Assembly (NCBI GenBank): GCA_012838505.1
Contig: DUPD01000048.1
Span: 1-64,000, forward strand
DNA length: 64,000 nt
Reading direction: 5' to 3'
Source of the DNA: Bacilli bacterium
Lineage (GTDB): Bacteria; Bacillota; Bacilli; Bacillales; Amphibacillaceae
Each line of letters starts with the position of its first letter. Within the stretch, counting starts at the first letter, position 1. The notes under the pieces are model-generated. The model was not told the origin of the DNA. It searched no databases and saw only the letters and a list, made by a program, of their open reading frames with translations. The position numbers and the translations under genes are program-made. This document shows positions 41,743 through 52,947 of this stretch, in pieces.

Positions 41743-44472
41743 ATGCTACAGATTAAAAACATTACGAAAACTTACGATACAGGTGCTTTACAACAAAAAG
41801 CACTCGATGATGTCAGCTTTAATCTTCGAGATAATGAATTTGTGTCAGTGCTTGGCCACAGTGGCTCAGGAAAAACAACACTTTTAAATATTATTGGCGG
41901 ATTAGACAACTATGATAGTGGTGACATTATCATTAATGATATATCTACAAAGAAATATACAGATCGCGATTGGGATTCTTACCGCAACCATTCTGTTGGT
42001 TTTGTTTTTCAAAGTTACAACCTTATTCCACACCAGACGGTATTATCAAACGTTGAATTAGCTTTAACGCTATCAGGTATTTCCTCAAGTGAGCGAAAAG
42101 AAAGAGCTGCTAAAGCTTTGGAGGAAGTTGGCTTAAAAGACCATCTTCATAAACTTCCAAATCAATTATCAGGTGGTCAGATGCAAAGAGTGGCAATCGC
42201 TCGTGCATTGGTCAATGAACCAGATGTTTTACTTGCGGATGAGCCAACAGGTGCCCTGGATACCGAAACAAGTATTCAAATTATGGAACTACTGAGGGAA
42301 GTAGCTAAAGATCGTTTGGTGGTAATGGTCACACATAACCCTGACCTCGCTCATGATTATTCAAATCGGATTATCAAATTACAGGATGGGAAAATCATTT
42401 CAGATTCACACCCCTTAAATATTGAAGATGAGGATGCAACCCAATCAATCCATAAAAATATGGGTAAATCATCAATGTCGTTTTTAACAGCTCTATCTTT
42501 GAGCTTTAATAATTTGAAATCAAAAAAAGGAAGAACTTTCTTAACGGCATTTGCTGGTTCAATTGGGATTATTGGAATCGCGTTGATTCTTTCCCTTTCA
42601 ACAGGTGTAAATGATTATATTGATGATATTCAACAAGATACAATGACCGCTTATCCGATAACGATTGAAGAACAATCAATTGATCTAGATAGTTTAATGG
42701 AGATTCAAGATGAAGCGATTAGCGATATGGCGACGGCAGAAGAAGAAAGCGCTGATCGTGACTTAGATGGCGTGTACTCGAATGCGATGACTCTCGAACT
42801 CATTAGTAGTACAACTTCAACCTTTGAAGAGAATAATTTAACGTCTTTCAAAGAATATCTAGACGACCCATCAAATGTGATCGAACCTTATGTTGGTGCG
42901 AATGGAATCGTGTATTCTTATGACGTGAAGTTTGATTTTTTCACGTACGATGAAGAAGACACACTGATCAATACTGATGGAAGCACCTTTAGAGAAGATG
43001 AGTCACAAGGGATGCCTTCTATGGAAATGCCTGAGAGTCCTTTCATGCCTTCTAGAAGCAATGTAAGTGAACTTATTCCCGGAATCGAAGGTAACCTCAT
43101 TAGCCAAGTCATTATAGATAATTATGACGTTTTAGCTGGTGATTGGCCTGAAGCCTATGATGAAGTCGTTTTGAACGTCGATCAAAATCATGAAATCGAA
43201 ACATCTAAACTTTATGAATTAGGCATCTTACCTGCCAGTGAGTATGAAGAGATTTTAGATCAAATTGATCAGGGAGAGAAAGTTGAACTTGAATCTCAAA
43301 AATTAAGTTATGAAGAAATAATGGATCATTCCTTCTATTTAATCCCGGCAAGTGATTATTTTGTAGAAGACGACAATGGGTACTTCCAAGATATATCAGA
43401 AGATGATGTAGCTGTTGAAAACTTGATCGAAGAAAGTGCAATTGAAATCAAAATCGTCGGCATTGTCAAACCTGTTGAAGATGCAACAACTGCAGATATT
43501 TCAACACCAATTGCCTATACAAATGCGTTAACACAACATTTAATTGACTATGCAAATGAAAGTGACGTTATTCAGGCACAAGAAGCTTCACCAGAGATCA
43601 ATATTTTAAATGGTTTACGTTTTGAAACAGTTAATGATGAGCAAAAAATTGAAGATACGCTAGAATATCTTGATAGCTTCACGATTAGTGAAAAAGCCGA
43701 ATTTGCCCGTTCCATGCAAGATAGAAGTGGCGAATCTGAGCAAATGCCTGGTGAAATGCCAGCAATGAGTGAAGAGCAACTAGCAGCTGGTTTTGATGGT
43801 TTAGTTGAAAGCTTCGATTCAGAAACATTATTATCTATTTATGATAACTCAATTTCGCCGGGTAATTATGATGATAACATGGCAAATTTCGGAGCAATTA
43901 GCTTAGATGCACCATCTTCAATTCGTATTTATGCAGATAATTTTGAAGATAAGGAAGCTATTTCTGCTGGCATTGATACTTATAACGCTTCTGTAGATGA
44001 GGAAGAAAAAATCACTTACGCAGACTTTGCAGGTCTGATCATGTCTTCGGTAACTGAAATTATCGACGTGATTACGTATGTATTAATCGCATTCGTTAGT
44101 GTGTCATTAATTGTGTCATCGATTATGATTGGGATCATCACTTATATCTCAGTCCTAGAGCGAACAAAAGAAATCGGGATCCTACGAGCCATCGGTGCTT
44201 CCAAAGGAAATATCTCGACAGTCTTCAATGCTGAAACATTTATTATTGGTTTATTCTCAGGATTGCTAGGTATCGGAGTGACCTATTTATCTCATATTCC
44301 TATAAATATGATTCTTGAGGCCTTGCTCGGAGAAGGCGTTCAAGCAAGCTTATCAATGACAAGTTCAGTTGTATTGGTTATTCTAAGTGTGATTTTATCC
44401 TTTATTGCTGGATTAATCCCTTCAAGACAAGCGTCTGAAAAGGACCCTGTTGATGCCTTAAGATCTGAATAA
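41743..44472 (+). CDS. ABC transporter ATPase-permease fusion (MacB-like)
   Basis: 909 aa; LGHSGSGKTTLLNIIGGLD, LSGGQMQRVAIARAL, C-terminal FtsX-like permease ERTKEIGILRAIGASKGNI. Confidence 0.93.
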   Translation: MLQIKNITKTYDTGALQQKALDDVSFNLRDNEFVSVLGHSGSGKTTLLNIIGGLDNYDSGDIIINDISTKKYTDRDWDSYRNHSVGFVFQSYNLIPHQTVLSNVELALTLSGISSSERKERAAKALEEVGLKDHLHKLPNQLSGGQMQRVAIARALVNEPDVLLADEPTGALDTETSIQIMELLREVAKDRLVVMVTHNPDLAHDYSNRIIKLQDGKIISDSHPLNIEDEDATQSIHKNMGKSSMSFLTALSLSFNNLKSKKGRTFLTAFAGSIGIIGIALILSLSTGVNDYIDDIQQDTMTAYPITIEEQSIDLDSLMEIQDEAISDMATAEEESADRDLDGVYSNAMTLELISSTTSTFEENNLTSFKEYLDDPSNVIEPYVGANGIVYSYDVKFDFFTYDEEDTLINTDGSTFREDESQGMPSMEMPESPFMPSRSNVSELIPGIEGNLISQVIIDNYDVLAGDWPEAYDEVVLNVDQNHEIETSKLYELGILPASEYEEILDQIDQGEKVELESQKLSYEEIMDHSFYLIPASDYFVEDDNGYFQDISEDDVAVENLIEESAIEIKIVGIVKPVEDATTADISTPIAYTNALTQHLIDYANESDVIQAQEASPEINILNGLRFETVNDEQKIEDTLEYLDSFTISEKAEFARSMQDRSGESEQMPGEMPAMSEEQLAAGFDGLVESFDSETLLSIYDNSISPGNYDDNMANFGAISLDAPSSIRIYADNFEDKEAISAGIDTYNASVDEEEKITYADFAGLIMSSVTEIIDVITYVLIAFVSVSLIVSSIMIGIITYISVLERTKEIGILRAIGASKGNISTVFNAETFIIGLFSGLLGIGVTYLSHIPINMILEALLGEGVQASLSMTSSVVLVILSVILSFIAGLIPSRQASEKDPVDALRSE

Positions 44473-44544
44473 TTTTCAAAATCTATCAAGAGTCAGTGAT
44501 AAATTTAGAATAAACCCCATTAAGATGAAATGAAACATAATTAA

Positions 44545-44587
44545 AAACTGGAATGTCTCATCTTTGATCGATGATTCATTCCAGTTT
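44545..44587. terminator. Bidirectional terminator
   Basis: AAACTGGAATG...CATTCCAGTTT. Confidence 0.75.
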
Positions 44588-44594
44588 ACTATTT

Positions 44595-47500
44595 CTATTT
44601 ATACTTTCTCTTAATCTTCGGCACAATCTCCGGAAGTGCCTTCATGAGTTTCATATTATGTTCTAATAGATTGCTCGTTTCAGGATTATCAATCGAATCA
44701 TAATCAACGTTACGAGTCAGCTCATCGATATAAGGTATATCTCTTGGGTTTGATGCAGAATAAGTTTCGATTGCTTTTTCGAAAATGACCTCATTCAGTC
44801 CCCACTTTTGCGACACTTGATAAATTTCAGCTTTTAATTTACTTTCCTTCCACGCCTCATAGGCATCATCAAAATGCATGTTGCTCGGAACGTTCTGAGG
44901 CTCTAATTCCTCTTTAACGAATTGCTTCAATAGTTCAGCTTGTTCATATTCACCCAAGTTACTTAGCTCATTTATCTGTTGATAGATGAGTCGTAAGGTT
45001 TCCGCATCGACTGTTTGTTTACCATCTCTTGATGTCGCTTTTTCGCCCATCAGTTGCACAATATAATGAGCATCAATCTTTTGGGTGCCAGCCAGTTTTG
45101 CTTCTCCTAAAGGTAATACTGGATGGTGCTCTTCTTCAGTATCCTGGTCATCTCGTGTCAAGTTACGATACGCACCGACATAACGCATCCAGTCATGTTC
45201 TGTCACGCCAAATCCTTCATCTACCCACTCGAATTCATAATATTGCTGAATCGTATTGAGCTGACCATTTGCCTCTTTAAAAGCTTGTACAAAAGCTTCT
45301 TTTGCCTCTGCATCTTTTTCTAAGGATTGCCATGCCGTTGGGTCTTGTAAAATTTCTCTCACTTGTTGGGATTGTTTAACGAACTGATCAACGGCAACAG
45401 GGTAAGGTTCGACAATGGCCTTACTACTCTTGCCACCACTTCCATATAAAATTAACGCGTCATTCACCGTTTCTTCTGTGATTCTTGGGTATTGGAAATT
45501 AACAATCGTCCCAAATTCCTTTTCTTTGCCGTAAATTCGATTCGTCCTTGAATAAGCTTGAATCAAACCTTGAAGTGCAAGAGAACGATCAACATATAGC
45601 GTATTAATAAATTTCGAATCATAACCTGTTAGGAGTTGATCCGCCACAATCACGAGATCGATGTTTTTCGGATTTCTCCCACTTCCTCCACGCGTTGCTC
45701 GTTCGACGACATCCTCATAGTACGCGTCTTCTCCTCGGCGTCGATCGCCGTATGCATACTCAATTCCTGTAAAACTCGCATAATCTTTAAACATCGTTTG
45801 AATCAATTTTGGATCAGTCGGCTCTGTATCGGCATCTGTGCCAAAACTAAACGTCATCGCCACGTTAATCGAGATATCATCACGTTCAGCTAATTGCTTT
45901 TGGAACTCTTTATAGTAAGCAATGACACGCTTTTTGTAGGCAACCGTTAAGATCGCATTGAAAAACTTCTGTTGTGATTGTTCTTCCCAATGATTTAAGA
46001 TTTCCTCAACCACTCTTGGGATGTGTGTCTCATCATGATAAAAAAGTAACTTTCTTCTTTTGGCTTCTTTTTCAATCTCTAATTCTGACAGCTCATGCAC
46101 TTGTCTTTCGAGCTGTCTTCTTGAAACAGTGGGTTGTTCTTCGACTAAACAATCGACAATTTGTTCCCTTAACGCTTCATAGCTTTCAAATTCACCCGTA
46201 TTAATGTAGTCCACATGAAAACCTAACACGTTTCTATCGGCAATCGCCTCATCAATTGTATAGCTATGCAACTCAGGTCCGAAAAGTTTTTCTGTTGTAT
46301 CAATGAGCTCACTTTTCTCATTGATCATGCCCCTGCTTTTATTTTCATCAAACAATGGTGTCCCTGTAAAACCGTAGAAAAGCCCGTTTTTTCTAAAGTA
46401 GTTTTTAATCGTCACCATCATATCGCCCATGGTTGTCCGGTGGGCTTCATCAATGATAAAAACGATTTTCTTATCTGCTAAACTCTCATCTTTCGCTTCA
46501 ACTAAATCTTTGACTAGATTATTTAATTTAAAAGTCGTCGTAACAACAATCCCTGTGCTAGCTGATAATAACAGCTTACGTAATTGATAGGTATGGGCTG
46601 TATCGTCAACCGTCACCGATTCATATTCGGCATAGGCTTTGAAATTCTCACTCGTTCGACTATCGAGTTCTCTCCTGTCGACTAAGAAGACAACATTATC
46701 AAATCCTGCTTTTGTTGATAAAAATAAAGCTGTTTTAAAACTCGTAATCGTCTTCCCTGAGCCCGTCGTATGCCACACATAGCCACCATGAGGAATCTGG
46801 TCATCATTATCCCATCCTATCGCAGCCCGTTCGACCGCTTGTAAAGCATGGACCTGATAGGACCGTAACAACATATGCTTGCGATCTTCTTCTTGATTCG
46901 CTTCATCGATCACTAAATAATCACCGACCATTTGGTGTGCCATCGGAATCATTAAAAAGTGGCCGATCACATCTTCCCAATGATTGATTGGTTGATTATG
47001 TTTATCCGCCCAATGAAAAACAAAACTTGGGTTAAAAGCGTTAATTGACTTTGGTGTCGCAAAATAACGTGTCGCCACTTCAGAAGTGATCACCATCATT
47101 TGCGAAAAAGCCATAAAATTATTGACATACTCACCATCAGCATAATAGCGCTTGAACTGATTAAAGGCCTCTTCTAACGACTTATCCGTCCGCTTTTGTT
47201 CAATATTAATCAGCGGTAGGCCATTAATGAGTAAAATCAGATCAAAACGATTTCCGTTTGGCGTCTCAACTTCTCTTGCGATATTATAGCTTGAAATCCC
47301 ACCACGTACTTGTGCCTTTTTAAAAATCGTTAGCGTAATGTGTTCACGTGTGACATCAGGATGGTTGTCCCGATAAATGCCATCGATTTTTCCAGTCGAT
47401 TGTTCCATTGCCAAAATTTTTGCGGCTTCATAGCTATTATCAATTTGCGATACTTTAGCCATCACTTGTGAAAACTCATTATCTGTTAATGGAACGCCTT

Positions 47501-47681
47501 CTAAAACATCTGCATTCATGCGATTCAGTTCCTTACGCCAATGGTTGACGAGCGTGGCGACAGTCACTTTTTGTTTCGTTCCATCTAGAAAATCTGGTGC
47601 TTTCCACTTGAATTGTTGTAGTTTTGCAACAAACTGATCTTGAAAAGCTCTCTCCGCTGCATTCTTACGTCCATTACTCAA
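44595..47681 (-). CDS. hsdR: Type I restriction enzyme R subunit
   Basis: 1028 aa; WHTTGSGKTITSFKTALFL, VFLVDRRELDSRT, FIIDEAHRTT, FTGTPLF. Confidence 0.97.
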   Translation of the reverse strand: MSNGRKNAAERAFQDQFVAKLQQFKWKAPDFLDGTKQKVTVATLVNHWRKELNRMNADVLEGVPLTDNEFSQVMAKVSQIDNSYEAAKILAMEQSTGKIDGIYRDNHPDVTREHITLTIFKKAQVRGGISSYNIAREVETPNGNRFDLILLINGLPLINIEQKRTDKSLEEAFNQFKRYYADGEYVNNFMAFSQMMVITSEVATRYFATPKSINAFNPSFVFHWADKHNQPINHWEDVIGHFLMIPMAHQMVGDYLVIDEANQEEDRKHMLLRSYQVHALQAVERAAIGWDNDDQIPHGGYVWHTTGSGKTITSFKTALFLSTKAGFDNVVFLVDRRELDSRTSENFKAYAEYESVTVDDTAHTYQLRKLLLSASTGIVVTTTFKLNNLVKDLVEAKDESLADKKIVFIIDEAHRTTMGDMMVTIKNYFRKNGLFYGFTGTPLFDENKSRGMINEKSELIDTTEKLFGPELHSYTIDEAIADRNVLGFHVDYINTGEFESYEALREQIVDCLVEEQPTVSRRQLERQVHELSELEIEKEAKRRKLLFYHDETHIPRVVEEILNHWEEQSQQKFFNAILTVAYKKRVIAYYKEFQKQLAERDDISINVAMTFSFGTDADTEPTDPKLIQTMFKDYASFTGIEYAYGDRRRGEDAYYEDVVERATRGGSGRNPKNIDLVIVADQLLTGYDSKFINTLYVDRSLALQGLIQAYSRTNRIYGKEKEFGTIVNFQYPRITEETVNDALILYGSGGKSSKAIVEPYPVAVDQFVKQSQQVREILQDPTAWQSLEKDAEAKEAFVQAFKEANGQLNTIQQYYEFEWVDEGFGVTEHDWMRYVGAYRNLTRDDQDTEEEHHPVLPLGEAKLAGTQKIDAHYIVQLMGEKATSRDGKQTVDAETLRLIYQQINELSNLGEYEQAELLKQFVKEELEPQNVPSNMHFDDAYEAWKESKLKAEIYQVSQKWGLNEVIFEKAIETYSASNPRDIPYIDELTRNVDYDSIDNPETSNLLEHNMKLMKALPEIVPKIKRKYK

Positions 47682-47696
47682 TCGTGCGCCTCCTCT

Positions 47697-48863
47697 CTAC
47701 ACAAACATTTCTTCTAAATAAGCCTCTTTCATTTTCTTTAGCTTCTCTAACTTTTTTTCTTCGGTTGCAATTTGGTCATCTAAGTTTTTGAAAAATTGAC
47801 CGATTTTATGTTGTTCATTAATATTGCTTGGGATATAGCAGTATTGATTTTGTAGAATAGTAAAATGACGCTTATATCCTTCTGATTTAGGCAGATATTT
47901 TTTTAGCAAAACGAACAAAAATTCCCCAGGGACTTTTTCAATTTCTAATATTTTTATGCCATCAGTGGCTATTAAAAATGGCCTGTTAGGTTTAAATAGC
48001 GATAGTGTATGATCACCAAATAAAACTACATTACTATATTCTTTAAAAGGAGACTTATTAGAGTAGCCAACGATTGGAGTGTCTCCCTGCTGAATAACTT
48101 CATATTTCCCATCTGATTTTGGTTTTGCTAAATATGATTTAAATGAGTGTGTTTTCATTATATTTGAAAACAGATGACGCTCCCAATCTTCATCAAATCC
48201 TTTAAACCTTCTATTTGGTACAGTTTCGCCTTCTTGTGGGAACATTTCGGTTAAATAAGCAGTTTTTAATGCTTTTACTTTAGCAATCTTTCGCTCTTGA
48301 TTTGCAATTCTATCATCTAAAACCTTAAAAAACTCACCGATTTTTTGTTGTTCCTGTAATACCGGTATCATAAGTTTGTATCTCGAATACTCTTGAGCAT
48401 TAATACCCGGCTGTCCTGATCGTTGCGATGTTACACTGACAAAATGATTGTATTGTTTTGTCAAAGTATTTTGGAAAATAAATTCAGAGTCATATTCATT
48501 TTTAATTCTTGCTTTAATCAAAAAGCCAGCAAAGTAAACTTTTCCATCTGATGTTTCATATTTATATGTCTTTCCAACACTCGCACCAGTTCTAGCAAAC
48601 AATATATCTCCTTCAGATAAAATATAGTCGTCAGATACTGTATAATCGATACTAGGTGAAGTTAAATTGCTTTTTACAAATAACCTTGTATCATCATCGA
48701 TATCAGTAATTCTAATGTACTTATTTTTACCATCAAATTTTTTAGATTCTGCGTTTAATCCATATTGAAAAGAATCACTCAGATCCCCTAAACTTATTTC
48801 TATCCATTCTTCTATAAAGTTCTGAAACCTTTTCTTCGGGACTAGCCTCTTCTCTCCCATCAT
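47697..48863 (-). CDS. hsdS: Type I restriction specificity subunit
   Basis: 388 aa; two TRD halves with conserved coiled regions KIGEFFKVLDDRIANQERKIAKVKALK and KIGQFFKNLDDQIATEEKKLEKLKKMK. Confidence 0.95.
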   Translation of the reverse strand: MMGEKRLVPKKRFQNFIEEWIEISLGDLSDSFQYGLNAESKKFDGKNKYIRITDIDDDTRLFVKSNLTSPSIDYTVSDDYILSEGDILFARTGASVGKTYKYETSDGKVYFAGFLIKARIKNEYDSEFIFQNTLTKQYNHFVSVTSQRSGQPGINAQEYSRYKLMIPVLQEQQKIGEFFKVLDDRIANQERKIAKVKALKTAYLTEMFPQEGETVPNRRFKGFDEDWERHLFSNIMKTHSFKSYLAKPKSDGKYEVIQQGDTPIVGYSNKSPFKEYSNVVLFGDHTLSLFKPNRPFLIATDGIKILEIEKVPGEFLFVLLKKYLPKSEGYKRHFTILQNQYCYIPSNINEQHKIGQFFKNLDDQIATEEKKLEKLKKMKEAYLEEMFV

Positions 48864-51421
48864 TCTGTCACCACCAGTTCTTGCATCATTTCTTCAAATT
48901 GTGCTTCTAGTGCTTTGCTTTCTTCTTCAATCGTCTCCAACGTATCTGCATATCTTTCCTTTAATTCTTTCAATGTATCTAGTTCATTTTTAAGTGGTGC
49001 TTCTACTAGTTTGGTAAGGTCAGCTATTAAGTTTCCAAACCATTTTTTATACATCAACTGATCAATTTCATCATTTGTTAAGTTTTCAATTCTTTCTTCC
49101 ACTTGTTCCGCTAATTCCTTATCTTTCTCTCTGATTGCTCTGTTTAATGATGACTTTTCATCCAATAGCTTTCTTACCTTTTCTAATAGAGTATGTTCTT
49201 CCGTTCCTTCTTCAACTTTTTTCAGCTCTGCTCTGACAGCTGTTATCGTGAAGTCATCTTCTCTCGCATTTAATGCATCACTCAACGCCGCTTCTTCATC
49301 ACTTTCCTCAACTTTCGCTGCTTCTACAAGTTCAGTGATTTCTTCATTATGAGCTGCTAAGGCATCTTTTTTCGATTCCAGATCATTTAATTCTTCTGTA
49401 TAAAGCTCTTTAAGGATCAATTCATTTGGCACGATGGCTCCTACCCAGCCATCTTGTTCTGTTCGTTTCTTGTTCCCAGAGCCTTTCGTGACCAGATTCG
49501 GCTCACGTGTTTTTCCAACCGTATAAAAATCACTAATCGCAATCTTTTCGGTGTCTTCTGCAAGGGAGTTTTCCCATAGCTCTGCAATAATTTGATAGCC
49601 ATCATACGTACTCACATGATTGAATTGCCTTAAAAGCTGTTTGATTTCAGTTAACATTTCTTCTTTTAATGGATCAATATCATCGACGTCCGAGATTGTT
49701 TTTAACTTTTCCCAATACGTGTCCATGTAGGACTTGGTCACTTCTGACAGTTGATTGATTTGTTGGTTTACATTTTCATCTGTTAAAATTTCCTCTGTCA
49801 AGTCGTCAATCGATTTTGTTAATTCGACATAACCAGGACGTACTTCTTTCAAATTTTCATATAAAACGTCTTTTGTCAGATCATGCAAGACCGTTAATTT
49901 TTCAATTTGCCTTAATGGAATACCACCGTATAAATGGGCATCGACATCGTGAGAAATCTCTTCATCGATTGGTTCAATATAACGCGGGATATTTAGGTTG
50001 TACTCATTTTCTTTGATTTCTTTTTGTGTCGCTTCATGGCTATAGCCCGCTTCTGTCGTGCGCTCAATATAGGTGTCAACAATTTTTGCGATATCTTTTT
50101 CTTGAAGGACATTTTGCTTCCCTTCCTTCACAAAAGATTTTGACGCATCAATCATAAGCACAGGTTGATTTAACGCGCGATTTTTCTTTAAAATCATGAC
50201 GGTTACTGGGATGCCAGTGTTGGTGAATAACTTATCTGGTAAGCCGATCACCGCATCGATATAGTTTTTGTCCAATAAACGCTTACGAATTTCTCCCTCA
50301 GTACCGCCACGAAATAGAACGCCATGTGGTAAGACGATAGCCATCGTACCCTCTTGGTCTAAGTGGAATAATCCGTGTAATAAAAATGCATAGTCCCCTT
50401 TAGAATTTGGTGGGAGTACACCCGCTATTTCAAAACGTGGATCCGTAACCTTTAAATCTTCACCATTCCAATTTTTAACGGAGTATGGTGGGTTCATCAC
50501 GACGGCATCAAATTGAACGCCTTCATTTGGACGTTCAGGATCTTCAGGCCAGTCCTGACCTAATGTATCCCCATTTTTGACCGTCATTCTCTCTGGTCTG
50601 ACCCCATGTAATAGCAAGTTCATTCGAGTTAAGTTATATGTAGCGGTATTTTTTTCTTGACCATAATAATGCAGATTTTTTCGGTTATCTTTGGTGAGGT
50701 GACGGCTGACCGTTAACAGCAAAGATCCCGATCCCACGGTTGGATCGTAGATGGAGTTCACTTCTGTTGTTTTCGCGACAATCTGTGCCATGACTTCACT
50801 GACCTGGCGGGGTGTATAGAACTCTCCCGCTTTCTTTCCAGATTCCATCGCAAATTGGCCGATTAAGTATTCGTAAGCATCGCCTAAGACATCGCCTTTT
50901 TGTAGAGAAACCATATTTAAATCGGCAAATAATTCGATTAATTTGCGAATGTTTTTACTGCGGGCATTTAGATTACTGCCTAAAGCCGTATCGGTTAAAT
51001 CAATCGTCGAACTAGCGAAAAGGCCTTTAAAGTCATCACTACCTCCAGTTGTTGCAACGGTTCGTTCAAAGCTTTGAAGACTTTCCGTCACTTTTTCTAA
51101 TTCAAATGTACCTTCTCGGATATCTTTTAGCCATGTCTGGTATAAGTATTGTGGTTGTACGTGGTAACCCAGGACTTTTTGGATCATATCAATCAAGTTT
51201 TCACCATAGCTGTCATAAGCCTCATGATAAGCGTGAACCAATTCCTCTTCAGTTCCTTTAATGCCACTTGTCGTTGCAAATGTTTCTAGCGTTTTATCGC
51301 TAAGGAATTTGTAGAACATTAAACCGAGCATATAGTCTTTGTAGCGGCTCGCATCCATTGAACCACGCAGGTCATTGGCACCGTTCCATAATCTTCTTTT
51401 GATATCGTCTGACGTAATCAT
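48860..51421 (-). CDS. hsdM: Type I restriction-modification methyltransferase subunit
   Basis: 853 aa; GEFYTPRQVSEVMAQI, DPTVGSGSLLL, NPPYSVKNW; long C-terminal coiled extension. Confidence 0.96.
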   Translation of the reverse strand: MITSDDIKRRLWNGANDLRGSMDASRYKDYMLGLMFYKFLSDKTLETFATTSGIKGTEEELVHAYHEAYDSYGENLIDMIQKVLGYHVQPQYLYQTWLKDIREGTFELEKVTESLQSFERTVATTGGSDDFKGLFASSTIDLTDTALGSNLNARSKNIRKLIELFADLNMVSLQKGDVLGDAYEYLIGQFAMESGKKAGEFYTPRQVSEVMAQIVAKTTEVNSIYDPTVGSGSLLLTVSRHLTKDNRKNLHYYGQEKNTATYNLTRMNLLLHGVRPERMTVKNGDTLGQDWPEDPERPNEGVQFDAVVMNPPYSVKNWNGEDLKVTDPRFEIAGVLPPNSKGDYAFLLHGLFHLDQEGTMAIVLPHGVLFRGGTEGEIRKRLLDKNYIDAVIGLPDKLFTNTGIPVTVMILKKNRALNQPVLMIDASKSFVKEGKQNVLQEKDIAKIVDTYIERTTEAGYSHEATQKEIKENEYNLNIPRYIEPIDEEISHDVDAHLYGGIPLRQIEKLTVLHDLTKDVLYENLKEVRPGYVELTKSIDDLTEEILTDENVNQQINQLSEVTKSYMDTYWEKLKTISDVDDIDPLKEEMLTEIKQLLRQFNHVSTYDGYQIIAELWENSLAEDTEKIAISDFYTVGKTREPNLVTKGSGNKKRTEQDGWVGAIVPNELILKELYTEELNDLESKKDALAAHNEEITELVEAAKVEESDEEAALSDALNAREDDFTITAVRAELKKVEEGTEEHTLLEKVRKLLDEKSSLNRAIREKDKELAEQVEERIENLTNDEIDQLMYKKWFGNLIADLTKLVEAPLKNELDTLKELKERYADTLETIEEESKALEAQFEEMMQELVVTE

Positions 51422-51700
51422 CGTTACTCTCCTTTAAACTTTTTAGTTTTCTATGTAAGTTGAATTTTTCTATGAACAGGTCTAAACGAATAGTCCTATA
51501 CCTTAATATTACAACATTTCTATATCTTCGCACAAGCTATGAGGAATTTAGAGCTCTTTAAGTTTTTAGTGTAGTTTGTTAAAAAAGAAAACAAGTGAGG
51601 GAAGTAGTTTTGCAAGAAAAAAGGCTCCATTAAATAATAAAATTTAATTAGAGACCTCATTTACTCATTATGCTTTTATATCAAAATAACCCCTGGAAAT

Positions 51701-52210
51701 TTATCGGTTCATCCATTGATGTTTTTTAGCGATATTAACGGCTTCAATGCGTGATTGAGCACCTGTTTTACTCAATATAGAAGAGATATAATTGCGTACA
51801 GTTCCCTGAGAAAGGAAGACTGCCTCTGCAATTGCACTGGTTCTTTTCCCCTCAGCTATTGCCTGCAAAACATCGATTTCTCTCTCAGTTAGTGGGTTGT
51901 TTTCCGTTCTTAGAACATGACGAACTAATTCAGGATCATAGACTGTTGCGCCTTTAACTACCGCATTAATCGTTTCTGTTAATCGGTCCGTCGGGCTATC
52001 TTTAAGTAAATAACCCTGAACTCCGATACGAACCGCTGTCTCAAAGTAGTTTTGCCTAGCAAAAGTCGTTAAAATAATGACCTTCGTATTTAATGATTGG
52101 ATCTCCTCAGCCACCTCTAACCCTGTTCGTTTTGGCATCTCTATATCTAAAATCGCTACATCTGGCTTTAATCTTAGGATATCCTGAAGGGCTGATTCAC
52201 CATAATGCAA
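51701..52210 (-). pseudogene. NarL/LuxR-type response regulator missing the receiver N-terminus
   Basis: DVAILDIEMPKRTGLEVAEEI and HTH LTEREIDVLQAIAEGKRTSAIAEAVFLSQGTVRNYISSIL; conserved acidic N-terminal strand absent. Confidence 0.75.
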
Positions 52211-52215
52211 TCACT

Positions 52216-52309
52216 TCCCCCTCGTAAATACTAAAATCAATTCTTTTAAAACTTCTTGTTTCTTGAATGATTTCTTTATTTTATTTGCTTGAATAATTGG
52301 CTTTCCCAT
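52216..52309 (-). pseudogene. N-terminal remnant of ABC transporter ATPase
   Basis: RBS GGAGAGAGG then ATG: MGKPIIQANKIKKSFKKQEVLKELILVF. Confidence 0.6.
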
Positions 52310-52505
52310 GACCTCTCTCCTCCTCAGCGCTTTAAAAAAATAAGCTCAATTAAACTTTACTGTAAAAAGAGAAATCGGCATAGTAGCAGACGTCATAAAT
52401 CAATATGACATTTGTCATAATGAATTAAAGTATAAAAAAACTCCTTACTATTCGTTAGAATAATAAGAAGTAAAATAGTTCTTTCTATAATAATGATAGA
52501 TAACA

Positions 52506-52625
52506 TTACTTGTTTTCAACCTTGACAGTGACTGTTTTAATTTTATTTCCTTCAAATTTGTTCACTTTGAAAACTAAGTTTTTATACGTATACGTGGAAT
52601 CATCTTCAAAATTAACGTGTCCCAT
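52506..52625 (-). pseudogene. Short C-terminal remnant, possibly CorC/HlyC-type
   Basis: MGHVNFEDDSTYTYKNLVFKVNKFEGNKIKTVTVKVENK*. Confidence 0.35.
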
Positions 52626-52873
52626 TTTTATAATGAAATGCAAAAGAGAATACGAACAACTAATTGAATATTCGCAATTCAAGTATACCGCGTTGGCAGA
52701 AAGTTCGCATATAGTATGCCTTTTTCTCTCTTATTTATTTTCAAATATAGGTTTCGAAGCAACTCAAGATCTACTTTTCTTGAAAAGTTGCGCGGTGACG
52801 AACTTCGGACAATTTTTCACATAAGCAATCAAGAATAGTCCGATGCTGGGCAACACTAATAGAATTCCCTTTT

Positions 52874-52906
52874 CTTAACTTAGATTTAACTATTTATCAG
52901 TATAAT
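52874..52906 (+). promoter_or_regulatory. Direct-repeat promoter D
   Basis: CTTAAC-TTAGA-TTTAAC-TATTTATCAG-TATAAT, upstream of lipoprotein 52948. Confidence 0.8.
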
Positions 52907-52947
52907 GAAAAAAAAGATCATTTATTATACAAAGGAGAAGATTATTT

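Noticed and set aside
45029-46481. Plus-strand ORFs opposite hsdR
   Set aside because: Antisense to conserved hsdR motifs; no start context.
52510-52824. Plus-strand 104-aa ORF
   Set aside because: No RBS or recognisable domain; lies in a decayed intergenic region with a better minus-strand remnant reading.
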